DNA of 60,516 nucleotides from a bacterium (GCA_021372575.1 JAJFUE010000139.1:1-60516), one strand, 5' to 3'. Shown: positions 18,039 to 26,613, counted from the stretch's first letter. A program made the numbers and translations. Notes: generated by a model not told the origin, from the sequence alone.

Positions 18039-18368
18039 GTGTTCCCCGGCCGCGGGATTACGAATCGCGATCGTTTGATTGACGCTACATTCGGGGTGAT
18101 GCGTGATGTGATGGCGCTCGACGGCATCGAGGATATTTGGGAAAAGCGAATTTTGCCGCTGACCGATTCGGTCGCGATCTCGAAAACAACAAACCGAAGC
18201 GTGCTGGCGTCGATGAATGATCTCGTGATTCATGCATACTACATGATCGCTGGAGTTGTCGGCCCGAACCTGCTCGTTTCCGTGCGCCTGAACAAAACAC
18301 CGATGGGCGCGATGAAATACGACAATCCGCGCGAAGCGATCATGAAATTGGCGGCCGAAAATAAATAA
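18039..18368 (+). pseudogene. DUF6933-like protein, probably N-terminally truncated
   Basis: The frame encodes 109 residues from a GTG at 18039, with no Shine-Dalgarno. The C-terminal half matches my recollection of the DUF6933 pattern: AISKTTNRSVLASMNDLVIH then VRLNKTPMGAMKYDNPREAI. Full members are about 150 residues and open with a segment on drawing or display strings that is absent here; the frame begins abruptly at FPGRGITNRDRLIDA, right after the terminator of the previous gene. The simplest reading is a remnant whose 5' end was lost when the upstream terminator region was joined to it. A functional short version cannot be excluded. Confidence 0.5.
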
Positions 18369-18444
18369 ATCGTACGCCCCCGAATTCCCAGTGGATTGTG
18401 TTTTGAATACAGTTCACGAAAAGCACGAAATGGGCGAAAGCGAT

Positions 18445-19008
18445 TTAAAAAACACGCCGGAAGAAATCCGAACCGATGAGGAGCGCGATTAATACCCAAA
18501 TGAGCTCGATCAGAATCCATAGCATATTGATGTTTGGAATCTGCTTGATCTGGGGTTCGTTGCCGATGTGTCGTGTTTGAAGGAAATTGATCAGGCGATC
18601 CATTGATTCTGCCGGAGCACCCGAGCAATCGATGTCGTCGAATTTAATTAGTTCACCGCCGGCAAGCTGGATCGACATTTTATAGAATTCATCCTTGTCG
18701 TTTTTCTCGACAGTCACTCTGCGCAATTCTTCCCACGCAATTCGCTTCGGCCTGAAACCCTCAAGACGCATTCCGAAGTCATCGATATGCAAGCGCTGAG
18801 TGAACCGGCTGGTCGTCCACGCAAGCGAAGCCCCGAAAACAATAAACCAGAATCCGCCGAACGCGAGAGCGGCGGATCGATTCGAGTGCCATAGGATGCG
18901 AGCAAAGAATACAGCAAAGCCGAGGAACGAAATAGAGATCACGACGGCCAGTTTGCGGAGACCGTGCCTGATCTCGATGGGCTCAAGGTTTTGAGGCTGC
19001 ATCTGCAT
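18445..19008 (-). CDS. Membrane protein with a PH-like domain
   Basis: A 187-residue protein of unknown role. Two adjacent helices (about residues 20-65, ISISFLGFAVFFARI and ALAFGGFWFIVFGASLAWTT) precede a ~75-residue segment with the strand pattern of bacterial PH-like domains (LHIDDFGMRLEGFRPKRIAW, EELRRVTVEKN, FYKMSIQLAGGELIKFDDI). A final helix (163-180) closes the protein. It is notably AT-richer than the flanking genes. TTGACA occurs upstream at about 19060 on the minus strand as a possible -35 box, but no matching -10 is evident. It stands alone, with no operon partner. Confidence 0.7.
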   Translation of the reverse strand: MQMQPQNLEPIEIRHGLRKLAVVISISFLGFAVFFARILWHSNRSAALAFGGFWFIVFGASLAWTTSRFTQRLHIDDFGMRLEGFRPKRIAWEELRRVTVEKNDKDEFYKMSIQLAGGELIKFDDIDCSGAPAESMDRLINFLQTRHIGNEPQIKQIPNINMLWILIELIWVLIALLIGSDFFRRVF

Positions 19009-19143
19009 TCCTCGCTAGACTGATAACACATCAAGCCAATCGTCTTATTCGTATCTAAAGTTGTCAACTTCGTTTCAGATGCAGGGGCAAACTGAAGTTT
19101 GAACTCCGAACAGGAATTCCAACATTAATACAATACAAATAGC

Positions 19144-21588
19144 TTATAGGAATGTTGGCTGGATGATTTGCGAATCTGGGATGGGTTTGCGGCGGGAGAT
19201 GGTTTTTTTGGTGGGCACTTCGAAATCACGCGGGCCCAGGAGGGGGTCTAAGATCGTTGCGGCGGCGCGGTGGAGTTGGTCGGTGTAGTAGGCGAGGTCG
19301 TAGGTTTCGCCGGGGCGCAGGAGCGGCAAGAGCCGCACGCGCGCGTCGATGTCCTTGTCGCCGGCCGCCGTCACGATGAACCGCACCGCCTCGCCGGCGT
19401 GAAGCGGGATGCCGGCGCGGCGGGCCTGGCGCGCGGCCACCGCCGTCATCTGGTTGCCCACGTATTCCTCGGCCTCGCGCGAGGTCTTGCGCTTGAGCAG
19501 CAGGCGCTCGATCGGGACGCGGTGCTCGGCCAATGCGCGCTCGGCGTCGGCGACGACTTCCATGAGGCGCGGCTCGAGCCGCCGGCATTCCTCAATGCTT
19601 CTGGCTTCCGCCAAAATCCCGAGCAGCCGCGCCTGCATGTCCTGCACGAACGGCGCCTGGTCGCTGCGCCGCACCTCGATGCCGCGGTATTTGAGCTTGC
19701 CCGTGTTGAACCGGCCGAAATAGCGCGCGGGAACCGGGACGTCCGGGTCCTGGCGCGACGGCAGGAACACGACCCAGTCGTAGCGGCCCTCGACGGCGAT
19801 CGTGAGCCCCGTCGCGCGGTCGATCTCGCCGCACAGCTCCTTGATTTCGTCGTCCGTCGCGCCGGGCTTGCGGATCCACACGCAATCGACAATCGAGTGC
19901 AGCGCCTCGAACCCGCGCGCCTCGCACGCCTCGCGCGCCTGCAGCAGTTTCTCCCTCGACAGCGCCGTCGTTGCCTCGTGCGCCTCGATCCGCCCGAACC
20001 GCGCGTTGCGATAGCCCAAATACCCGAAGCAGCACACCAGCAGCCACTTGAGCGCTTCCTGGCGCCGGTCCATCGCCTCATACAGCGCCTCGTCGCCGGC
20101 CGCCTCCGCCGCCTTCCGCATCTCCTTGTACTTCTTCCTTTTCATGATGAGCGGCGCGATCGACGCCGGCACAAGGCCGCGCCGGGATTGCGAGAGCGTG
20201 TAGCCGAGCTCGGGAACGGTGATCGTGGATCGTGGATCGTGAATCGTGAATCGTGAATCCGACTGATCCGACGGATCGGACCGATCTTCGAGTTTTAGAG
20301 TCGGGGCGGAGACCCGACCTGCCACTTCGGTTGGATCGGTCTCCAGCGTCTCCGGCGAGACGTTGCACGTCACCATGATGCTCGGATACATCGACACGAA
20401 ATCGAGTTCGACGATGTCCTCATAGACCCCGGTGCGCGGCTGGAACGTCAGCCCGCCGCGGTCGGACTTGAGCAGCGTCGCCGCGCTCTTCCACGACTCG
20501 GGGCGCGTCTTCTTATACGGAATTAAATAGCCTTGCTTGTATGCCAGGTCGAGCTGGATGGATGTGATGCCGGTGCCGATCGATCGGCGCGCGGCGCGCT
20601 GGACCGGCATGCGCGCCATGCGCGCGACCTCGATCAGGCCGTCGATGCCGGTGCGCGACGCCCAAAACGAATTGGCGCGGTCGATGTGCCAGCGCCCGAG
20701 CAGCGGGTAGTCGGGCGCGTGGTAAAGCACCTGCCCGTACGAGACAAACGTGCGGCCGCCTCCAATCCGCCGCCGCACGGCCGCCTCGCGGTCGAGCCGC
20801 AGGTCGATCCTGTTTTCGGCGGCGATCTGAAAAAGGACCGGCATGAGCGCCGAGTCGCCGCCGCTCGTCCAGATCAGGTCCGGATCCAAATCGCGGATCG
20901 CGTCGCGCAACGAGGCCAGCATCGCGCGGGCGTCACCGGCGTCCCACGTGATCGCGCGGCCATCGGCCTCGAGCGTGATCGTGCGCAGCCGCGGCCGCGC
21001 CCCGTAAAGGACGCCCTCGGCGGAAAGCTCGCATTCGCGCAGGCCGGGCAGGCTGAACTCCGTCGCCATCCAATCATCAAGCAGTTCGACCCCGGCGAGC
21101 CGGTCGCCGTCGATCTCGAACCGCGCGCGCGCCGTCGGGAACAGCCCGCGGTCGTAACAGTAGTGCATCTCCGGCGCGATGTCGCAGTTGTAGAGCGTGG
21201 CGCCGGGGAACGCGCGCGCGAGGCGGCGCAGGTTGTAGTCGGCGCGCTCGAGATCGGTGAACGCGACGGCATCGACCTCGATCATCGTGTCGCTCCAGAA
21301 GTCGCGGCCGATCGACGCGCCGACCCACTCCAGCCCCGGCGTACGGTCAATGAAATTGCGCAGCCGCGCGCGTTCGGCGCCTTGCGGCCGGTCGCGCCCG
21401 ACGTAAAACAGCGGCCGGAACGGATCGACGACGCGCACGCGCCGGCCGTCGTCGGCAACGATCCACAAGACGATCGTGTCGGCCGAAGGGTAGAGGTCAA
21501 AAAGCCAGCCGGTAATCGAGTCCTGAGTCCTGAGTGCTGAGTCCTGAGCAACAGCCTGTTGATGATGATTCAATTTTTCATCTTTCAT
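19144..21588 (-). CDS. Family-B DNA polymerase with degenerate catalytic motifs
   Basis: An 814-residue protein of the PolB fold. Motif A is DFVSMYPSI (Asp396). The motif B region is KWLLVCCFGYLGYRNARFGR (Lys514), where active enzymes have K-x3-N-S-x-YG. Motif C is SIVDCVW (Asp568): the second Asp of DTD is replaced by Val. The exonuclease DxE signature is not evident (TITLEADGR where it would be expected). This matches the divergent, reportedly inactivated PolB group known in archaea and a few bacteria (Rogozin, Makarova, Koonin and colleagues). Related archaeal Dpo2/PolB2 proteins have been linked to DNA damage, so real activity should not be ruled out. Its ATG overlaps the end of the 83-residue gene by 11 bases. 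Two stretches (residues about 13-24 and 421-457) are translated intergenic-type repeats. Confidence 0.85.
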   Translation of the reverse strand: MKDEKLNHHQQAVAQDSALRTQDSITGWLFDLYPSADTIVLWIVADDGRRVRVVDPFRPLFYVGRDRPQGAERARLRNFIDRTPGLEWVGASIGRDFWSDTMIEVDAVAFTDLERADYNLRRLARAFPGATLYNCDIAPEMHYCYDRGLFPTARARFEIDGDRLAGVELLDDWMATEFSLPGLRECELSAEGVLYGARPRLRTITLEADGRAITWDAGDARAMLASLRDAIRDLDPDLIWTSGGDSALMPVLFQIAAENRIDLRLDREAAVRRRIGGGRTFVSYGQVLYHAPDYPLLGRWHIDRANSFWASRTGIDGLIEVARMARMPVQRAARRSIGTGITSIQLDLAYKQGYLIPYKKTRPESWKSAATLLKSDRGGLTFQPRTGVYEDIVELDFVSMYPSIMVTCNVSPETLETDPTEVAGRVSAPTLKLEDRSDPSDQSDSRFTIHDPRSTITVPELGYTLSQSRRGLVPASIAPLIMKRKKYKEMRKAAEAAGDEALYEAMDRRQEALKWLLVCCFGYLGYRNARFGRIEAHEATTALSREKLLQAREACEARGFEALHSIVDCVWIRKPGATDDEIKELCGEIDRATGLTIAVEGRYDWVVFLPSRQDPDVPVPARYFGRFNTGKLKYRGIEVRRSDQAPFVQDMQARLLGILAEARSIEECRRLEPRLMEVVADAERALAEHRVPIERLLLKRKTSREAEEYVGNQMTAVAARQARRAGIPLHAGEAVRFIVTAAGDKDIDARVRLLPLLRPGETYDLAYYTDQLHRAAATILDPLLGPRDFEVPTKKTISRRKPIPDSQIIQPTFL
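20215..20325. repeat. Repeat cluster embedded in frame in the polymerase gene
   Basis: It holds tandem 8-base units GATCGTGG and GATCGTGA (20219-20259), then GATCCGAC/GGATCGGACCGATC units, then the dispersed palindrome GTCGGGGCGGAGACCCGACC (20303-20322). The length keeps the polymerase frame open and adds about 37 residues (DRSDPSDQSD, TIHDPRSTI) between motif A and the downstream palm/fingers region. Elsewhere such repeats are intergenic. Confidence 0.8.
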
Positions 21589-21829
21589 CGCTCATCTCTC
21601 TTTTAAGCCGCTCGATCTCCTTCTGTTGTTCGAGCAGGATCGTCATCACGAGCGCGTCGAACGGCACGGGGCGGGCGGCGTTGGCCGCTTCGGCGATGTG
21701 GCGCTTGGCCAGGGCGAACATGCGGTCGAACGCCTCGCGGTCATCGGCCGGCAGCGCCCGCCGAAACGGCCGCCACTCCTCGATCTCCCGGTTGAGATAC
21801 ATGTTGAATGTGGGAAGCGTGCGACCCAT
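21578..21829 (-). CDS. Small helical protein in the PolB operon
   Basis: An 83-residue charged protein (MGRTLPTFNMYLNREIEEWR) with two or three predicted helices, ending in a short coiled coil (LLEQQKEIERLKREMSDER). GAGGT lies seven bases before the ATG at 21829. It overlaps the polymerase gene by 11 bases and follows the RadA-like gene by about 50, so the three are probably cotranscribed. I do not recognise the family. An adaptor or accessory subunit for the polymerase-like protein is an inference from position alone. Confidence 0.75.
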   Translation of the reverse strand: MGRTLPTFNMYLNREIEEWRPFRRALPADDREAFDRMFALAKRHIAEAANAARPVPFDALVMTILLEQQKEIERLKREMSDER

Positions 21830-21881
21830 GGTTTTACCTCAAATCCGAAATCCGAATCTCGAAATTCGAAACAAATTCGAA

Positions 21882-22517
21882 TCACTCAGAAATTCCAAAT
21901 TGTTCCTTTAACGATTCGATGGCCTCCTCTTGGCGTTCTTGGCGTCTTGGCGTAAAAAATTCCATCTGCGTCCTCTGCATGTCTCTTCTTCTCTGCGACA
22001 AAAACTTGACCCACGGGCTCCCCGGCCCGCCCACGAACGTGATGAGCAGCGGCATGCCGGCGCGGCTGAGGCGCGCGGCCTCGTCGAGGATGCGGCCGTA
22101 AAGATGCCGCCGTTCCTCGATCGCGATGTCGTCGTCGAGAAACAACCGGTCGATGCCGAGGATCGCGCCGGCGGCGTCCGGATCGCGGCGCGCGGCATCG
22201 GCCAGCAGCTCCTCCACCGCCGCGACGAGCTGGTGGCACGTGTAGGCGCGGCTCACAAGGATGCGCTCGAGCAGCGCGTTCGGGTCGAGCGCCAGCGAGC
22301 GCGCCGCGGCCGTCAGCGGATACGGGTTGAACAGGTTGCCGCCATCGACGCAGTAAAGGCGGTGGCCGGCCTGCAGCCGCGGCAGCATGGCGGCGACCAT
22401 GCGCCCCGCCGGCCACGCCGCGGCCGGAACCGCGCGCGGCAACAGCGGCCGGGCAACGGCTTTCGCCCCGGCCGGCAACGCCATGCCGAACTCGTCACTT
22501 GTCGTTTTTTCTGTCAT
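21882..22517 (-). CDS. RadA/Rad51-like RecA-superfamily protein lacking a P-loop
   Basis: A 211-residue protein. The core aligns by eye with RadA after its Walker A: YCVDGGNLFNPYPLTAAARS (RadA: IDTE-NTF-PERI), LDPNALLERILVSRAYTCHQ (RadA: LDP-EVLNNI-VARAYN), a Walker-B-like AILGIDRLFLDD (118-130) and GMPLLITFVG. No GxxxxGK[ST] precedes it; the expected place reads PAAAWPAGRMVAAML. Thus it is probably unable to bind ATP in the usual way. The start at 22517 (ATG, AGGA upstream) is chosen over a TTG at 22592. The last ~40 residues (FFTPRRQERQEEA) resemble translated intergenic repeat, so the ancestral C-terminus may be nearer residue 170. First gene of the PolB operon. Confidence 0.75.
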   Translation of the reverse strand: MTEKTTSDEFGMALPAGAKAVARPLLPRAVPAAAWPAGRMVAAMLPRLQAGHRLYCVDGGNLFNPYPLTAAARSLALDPNALLERILVSRAYTCHQLVAAVEELLADAARRDPDAAGAILGIDRLFLDDDIAIEERRHLYGRILDEAARLSRAGMPLLITFVGGPGSPWVKFLSQRRRDMQRTQMEFFTPRRQERQEEAIESLKEQFGISE

Positions 22518-23009
22518 AATCCTAATAAAATCAGTTCCCAAGAATCTATCTGCGACGTAATTATCATACTCCTTCTGAGGCGAATCCGTCAATCAAAAAG
22601 CAAAGAAAACACGAAAATGGAAATGCTAACTTTTTGATGCACCGCTCTGAATATGGATGGCCGGCTACGAGTCAAGCACACGCCCAGAGCCTGGGAACGC
22701 CGATCTCCCGATCGCCAACGCACGCTAGACACCCTCCAATGCGCGGAAACCGTCAGATTTATGACGGACCCAAGCGGGGAATTTTTTTCCGGCGTCAAAA
22801 AAACCGACAAAATTTTCCCGGCGCGACCGGCCCGGCAGCCATTTCGTTTGGATTTTATGATTGCTGGGTGAACAGTTGGCAGCAAAACTCGATTGGCGCG
22901 AACATGAGCGTTTAGGACTGATTCGATTACGATTACGATTACGAGGACGAGCACGAACACGATTTAAATTGTGGGAAAACAATAAATTGGCATCGGGGAA
23001 AACCCTGAA
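22518..23009. other. Intergenic region between divergent PolB operon and flagellin gene, with a hexamer repeat
   Basis: No gene is supported. 22924-22962 is a copy of the two-block hexamer repeat, three GATTAC units then GAGGAC/GAGCAC/GAACAC. 22750-22830 contains A- and T-rich tracts amid GC-rich DNA (GGGGAATTTTTTTCCGGCG) of unknown significance. The PolB operon promoter should lie near 22530-22620, but no consensus box was seen. Confidence 0.6.
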
Positions 23010-23026
23010 TTGGCCCGGCTGTTGCT
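23010..23026 (+). promoter_or_regulatory. Sigma-54 (-24/-12) promoter of the flagellin gene
   Basis: TTGGCCCGGCTGTTGCT has the invariant GG and GC dinucleotides separated by exactly ten bases, against the consensus TGGCAC-N5-TTGCW. It lies about 140 bases upstream of the flagellin ATG, giving a leader of about 125 nt. Sigma-54 control of late flagellar genes is established in several phyla. It would require an enhancer-binding activator, which is not in this window. Confidence 0.7.
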
Positions 23027-23164
23027 CCTTTGGCTCCGCGTCAGGCCGGCACCGCGAAGAACTCCCACGGCCGACAAAAAAGTAACGCCTCCCCTGATGG
23101 AGCTGCACGAACCGCCGAAAGCCAGGGCGGTTCACCTGAGACCCTAACAAGGAGATCGAGGATC

Positions 23165-24598
23165 ATGTCTCTCTCGGTTAATTCCAACGTCGCCAGTATT
23201 AATGCCCAACGCCAGTTGCAGAAATCGACCAATCAGCTCAACAAGACGCTGGAAAGGCTCTCCTCGGGCTTGCGCATTAACCGAGCGGGAGACGATGCGG
23301 CGGGGTTGGCGATTTCCGAGGGCCTGCGCTCGCAGATCCGCGGCATGGAGCAGGCCGTGCGCAACGCCAACGACGGCCTGAGCCTCATCGGCACGGCCGA
23401 AGGCTCCATGGACTCCTACACCGAAATGCTGCAGCGCGTCCGCGAGCTGGCCGTGCAGTCGGCCAACGAGACCAATTCGGCCTCCAACCGCGCCGCGCTC
23501 AACCAGGAAGCCACGCAGCTGCTCGACGAAATGCAGCGCATCGCGACCACCGTCGCGTTCAACGGCACGAAGCTGTTCGACGGCACGTTCGTCAACAAGC
23601 AGCTTCAGGTCGGCTCCGACCCGAACCAGACGATCTCGATCACGGCCGGCAACCTGCAGACCAACTCGATCGGCATGGTCGCCCAGGTCACGAGCACCGC
23701 GGTCCCGGCTTCGGGCCCGCTCTCGGACGGCGCCCTGGTCATCAACGGCATCAACGTCGGCGCGGGGACGACGGATGAAGTTTCCTACACGAACCCCTCG
23801 GGGTCGGCCATTGCGATCGCCAACGCGATCAACGCCAAGACCGCCGAACATAACGTCAAGGCCGAGGTCCTCGGCACGACCGTCACCTCGTTGAACGCGG
23901 TCGTCGGCGGCACGTTCGACGGCTCCACCCAGCAATTAAAGATCAACAACGTCAATATCTTCGACAACTCGATCGTCGTCTCGGCCAACGACTCGACGGG
24001 CGCCTTGTGCGACGCGATCAACGCCAAGTCCAACCAGACGGGCGTCACGGCGACCATCACCAGCGGCAAGCTCGTCTTGACGGCCCAGGACGGCCGTAAC
24101 ATCACCGCCACCACAACCGGCTCGATCGGCGACGAACTGGGCCTCGTGGCCGCCAACGGCGACTACAACACCACGACCGGCGGCCAGATCAAGCTCATCT
24201 CCGACGACGTGATCACGGTCGCCGGCAGCGCGCCGACGGTGGCCGGCCTGACCGCGACGACGTATGCCAAGGACGCCAATACCGCGATCAACATGTTGTC
24301 GCTGGCGACGGTCGGGGGCGCCAACACCGCCATCAGCCAGATCGACAACGCGCTCGAGCAGGTCAACCGCATCCGCGCCGGCCTCGGCGCCATCACCAAC
24401 CGCCTCGAGCAGACGATCCAGAACCTCGAAACGATTTCGGAAAACCTGTCAGCCTCCGACTCGCGCATCCGCGACGCGGACTTCGCGGTCGAGACGGCCA
24501 ACCTGACCAAGAACCAGATTCTCCAGCAGGCGGGCGTATCGATCCTCGCCCAAGCCAATACCACCACGCAATCCGCGCTCAAGCTGCTCCAGGGTTAA
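23165..24598 (+). CDS. fliC: Flagellin
   Basis: The flagellar filament subunit, 477 residues. The N-terminal D0/D1 region is classic (SVNSNVASINAQRQL, LNKTLERLSSGLRINRAGDD, AAGLAISEGLRSQIRGMEQA). The C-terminal D1/D0 region is equally clear (ALEQVNRIRAGLGAITNRLE, SRIRDADFAVETANLTKNQI, and a final AQANTTTQSALKLLQG). The variable middle (about 190-370) is rich in Thr, Ala and Asn and is surface-exposed in the filament. The start at 23165 is preceded by AAGGAG. Transcription probably starts at a sigma-54 promoter near 23010 and ends at the hairpin at 24642. The stator genes motA and motB are about 28 kb away; no other flagellar genes are in the window. Confidence 0.97.
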   Translation: MSLSVNSNVASINAQRQLQKSTNQLNKTLERLSSGLRINRAGDDAAGLAISEGLRSQIRGMEQAVRNANDGLSLIGTAEGSMDSYTEMLQRVRELAVQSANETNSASNRAALNQEATQLLDEMQRIATTVAFNGTKLFDGTFVNKQLQVGSDPNQTISITAGNLQTNSIGMVAQVTSTAVPASGPLSDGALVINGINVGAGTTDEVSYTNPSGSAIAIANAINAKTAEHNVKAEVLGTTVTSLNAVVGGTFDGSTQQLKINNVNIFDNSIVVSANDSTGALCDAINAKSNQTGVTATITSGKLVLTAQDGRNITATTTGSIGDELGLVAANGDYNTTTGGQIKLISDDVITVAGSAPTVAGLTATTYAKDANTAINMLSLATVGGANTAISQIDNALEQVNRIRAGLGAITNRLEQTIQNLETISENLSASDSRIRDADFAVETANLTKNQILQQAGVSILAQANTTTQSALKLLQG

Positions 24599-24641
24599 TC
24601 GAGTCTGCGACAGCCCGTTTGGGCATCCGCAGGGGAGAGAG

Positions 24642-24678
24642 GGCCGGGTCCGGGCATAGGACCCGGTTCCTTTTTTTG
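24642..24678 (+). terminator. Rho-independent terminator of the flagellin gene
   Basis: GCCGGGTCC (24643-24651) pairs with GGACCCGGT (24659-24667), followed by CCTTTTTTT. It begins about 45 bases after the stop. Confidence 0.88.
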
Positions 24679-25140
24679 GTACTGAGTCCTGAGTCCTGAG
24701 ACACCTCCGGGCTCGTGCTCGTAATCCTAACCTGGCGTAGCCAGAACCAAATCAAACTTGAGTGCCCTGAGAAAACACCCGGCCCATCGGTTTTAATTCA
24801 TCACGCAAAAACGCAAAAAGGCAAAACCCGCCAAAGATTTTTTTGAATTTCCGTTCCTTTTGCGAGTTTCGCGTTTTGGCGCTTTTGCATGGGTCTTTCT
24901 TTCTGCTCCAAACCGGCGCCTCGGTCTTCGGCCTCAGCCCTTGCTCCCTCAAATTCCTCTGTGTCTCTGATTCTCTGTGTCTCTGTGGGGAAAAATTTTG
25001 CATGCATTCTGCATCCAATTCCACGCCTTACAGCGTAATCGAATCCACCACCCGCATCCCCCCGCCGCAAACCATTGGAAACTCGCCCGCGTTTCCGATT
25101 ACGATATCCCCCGCGAACCCGGCCTCCGAGGACTCACGCC
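24679..25140. other. Intergenic region of degenerate short repeats
   Basis: No gene is supported. It holds CTGAGTCCTGAGTCCTGAG (24682-24700), a purine/pyrimidine-biased block of ACGCAAAA-type units (24800-24890) and TCTGTGTCTCTGATTCTCTG (24956-24990). Open frames across these give low-complexity peptides such as SPQRHRESETQRN, typical of translated repeat rather than protein. The promoter for the following membrane protein must lie near the right end but was not identified. Confidence 0.6.
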
Positions 25141-26544
25141 GTGCAACCGAAAAAATCCATTTCCCGCAGGAACCTGGCGATCCTTTCGCTGCTGGTCTTT
25201 GCCGTCATCCTGCGCGCGTTCGAGCTCGGGAATGTTCCCGCGCCGCTCGCCACCGCCGACGAATACCATTACGCGTGGGCCGGGCTGTCGCTGCTGACCG
25301 AAGGCCGGCCGACCGCGTGGTCGTACCTGGGCGGCTACAACAACACGCCGGCGCATCTCGGAAAGGTAAAGCTGATCGGTTCCTCGTTCCCGATCGTGTC
25401 GCCGGCGCTCGATCACCCTCCGCTTTACAGCGTGATCGCGGGCGGGTGGGCATGGCTGATGGGAGCCCGGCCGATGCCGTTGACAACGGACACCGGCCAC
25501 CGCGTGACGATCTGGCAAATCGATCTGGCCCGCTGCCGAATCCTCTCGCTGATTCTCTTCGCCGTCAGCTTCCTGTTGCTTTACGACCTCGCCGCGCGGC
25601 GCTGCGGCTGGTTCGTCGCCGTCGTGACGCTTCTGATTTACAGTTCGGTCAACCACATGGCCCTGCAAAGCCGCCTGCTCGTTACCGAGACGTTCACGAC
25701 GCCGCTCCTGTTGGGCGGGCTGTGCGCCTGGGAGCGCTACCGGCTCGGGCGCTGGAGCGAACGCCGGTTCGCGATTGTCACGATCGTGCTGATCGTCGCG
25801 GCGACCCTCTCCAAGCTCGTGGCGGTCAGCCAGGCCGCCGTGATCATGTTCCTGCTCCTCATGGAAGGCCGCCGCCGCGCCGTGATCTACCCGCTCCTCG
25901 GCGTGGTCATGGGCGCCGCGCTTTACCTCGCATACGGCGCGTGGCAGGGCTGGGATATTTTCATGAAGGCGCTGGATTCGCAGTCGGCGCGTTTTCACGG
26001 CTTCGGGATGCTGCCCGAAGTGATCCGCACCCAATTGCTTGTTCACGACGACACGCGGCTCAGTTACCCGCTCATGCTGGGCTGGATTGCGCTCTTCATC
26101 ATTGCCGTCGGGCGCAAGGGAACGCGCGGTCGAACGCTCATCGCGGCCGCGGTGGCCTACCTGCTCGCGTTCGGATTTTTTGTCGCGATGCCTTCGATAT
26201 TCGGATGGCACATCATCCCATTCTTTCCGTTCCACGCGCTGGCCATCGCGATGATTTTCGCCGAGGCGTACCGCCGGCCGGGACCGATCATCAACGCCGC
26301 GGCGATCGCGCTGTTCCTGCCGATGGCGCTCGAGTCGATCTATGCCGAGCACGCCGGCTGGCTGAAGGCGATGAGATATGCCTACCTCGGCATCGTGGCG
26401 GTCGTGTTCGGATTGCCCCTGCTGCCGAAGTACGGCAACACGATCCAGCGCCTGCTGCTCATCGCCGCGCTGTCATGCCTGCTGATTCATGAATTCTGGC
26501 TGGTGTTCTTCTACGGCAGCGTGGGCCTGCATACCTTGTCGTGA
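25141..26544 (+). CDS. Polytopic membrane glycosyltransferase, family 39-like
   Basis: A 467-residue protein with about ten membrane helices and the layout of GT-C glycosyltransferases (ArnT/PMT-2 type), which transfer a sugar from a lipid-phosphate donor outside the membrane. After the first helix (about residues 11-28) comes TADEYHYAWAG, whose Asp-Glu pair (40-41) occupies the position of the catalytic acidic residue in the first periplasmic loop, and further on LDHPPLYSVIAGGW. The start is taken as the GTG at 25141 (VQPKKSISRRN), with GAGGA eleven bases before it; an upstream ATG at 25075 would add a Pro/Arg-rich extension of non-coding character. No adjacent pathway genes. Substrate unknown. 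Confidence 0.78.
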   Translation: MQPKKSISRRNLAILSLLVFAVILRAFELGNVPAPLATADEYHYAWAGLSLLTEGRPTAWSYLGGYNNTPAHLGKVKLIGSSFPIVSPALDHPPLYSVIAGGWAWLMGARPMPLTTDTGHRVTIWQIDLARCRILSLILFAVSFLLLYDLAARRCGWFVAVVTLLIYSSVNHMALQSRLLVTETFTTPLLLGGLCAWERYRLGRWSERRFAIVTIVLIVAATLSKLVAVSQAAVIMFLLLMEGRRRAVIYPLLGVVMGAALYLAYGAWQGWDIFMKALDSQSARFHGFGMLPEVIRTQLLVHDDTRLSYPLMLGWIALFIIAVGRKGTRGRTLIAAAVAYLLAFGFFVAMPSIFGWHIIPFFPFHALAIAMIFAEAYRRPGPIINAAAIALFLPMALESIYAEHAGWLKAMRYAYLGIVAVVFGLPLLPKYGNTIQRLLLIAALSCLLIHEFWLVFFYGSVGLHTLS

Positions 26545-26572
26545 TATTTAGAGCGCTTGACGAAAGTTATCG

Positions 26573-26613
26573 GTTCGTGCTCGTGCTCGTGCTCGTAATC
26601 GTAATCGTAATCG
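26573..26613. repeat. Two-block hexamer repeat (GTGCTC then GTAATC)
   Basis: GTTCGTGCTCGTGCTCGTGC and further units, switching to GTAATC repeated three times. It lies between the glycosyltransferase gene and the convergent RidA-superfamily gene. On the minus strand this reads as GATTAC units followed by GAGCAC units and GAAC, the same order as all other copies. Confidence 0.85.

Noticed and set aside
19020-19080. TTGACA box as a standard promoter of the PH-like protein gene
   Set aside because: No -10 hexamer with acceptable spacing was found, so it is mentioned only as a possibility and not listed as a feature.
24752-25070. Short minus-strand frames giving SPQRHRESETQRN-like peptides
   Set aside because: They translate degenerate microsatellite DNA; no ribosome-binding site and no conserved pattern.
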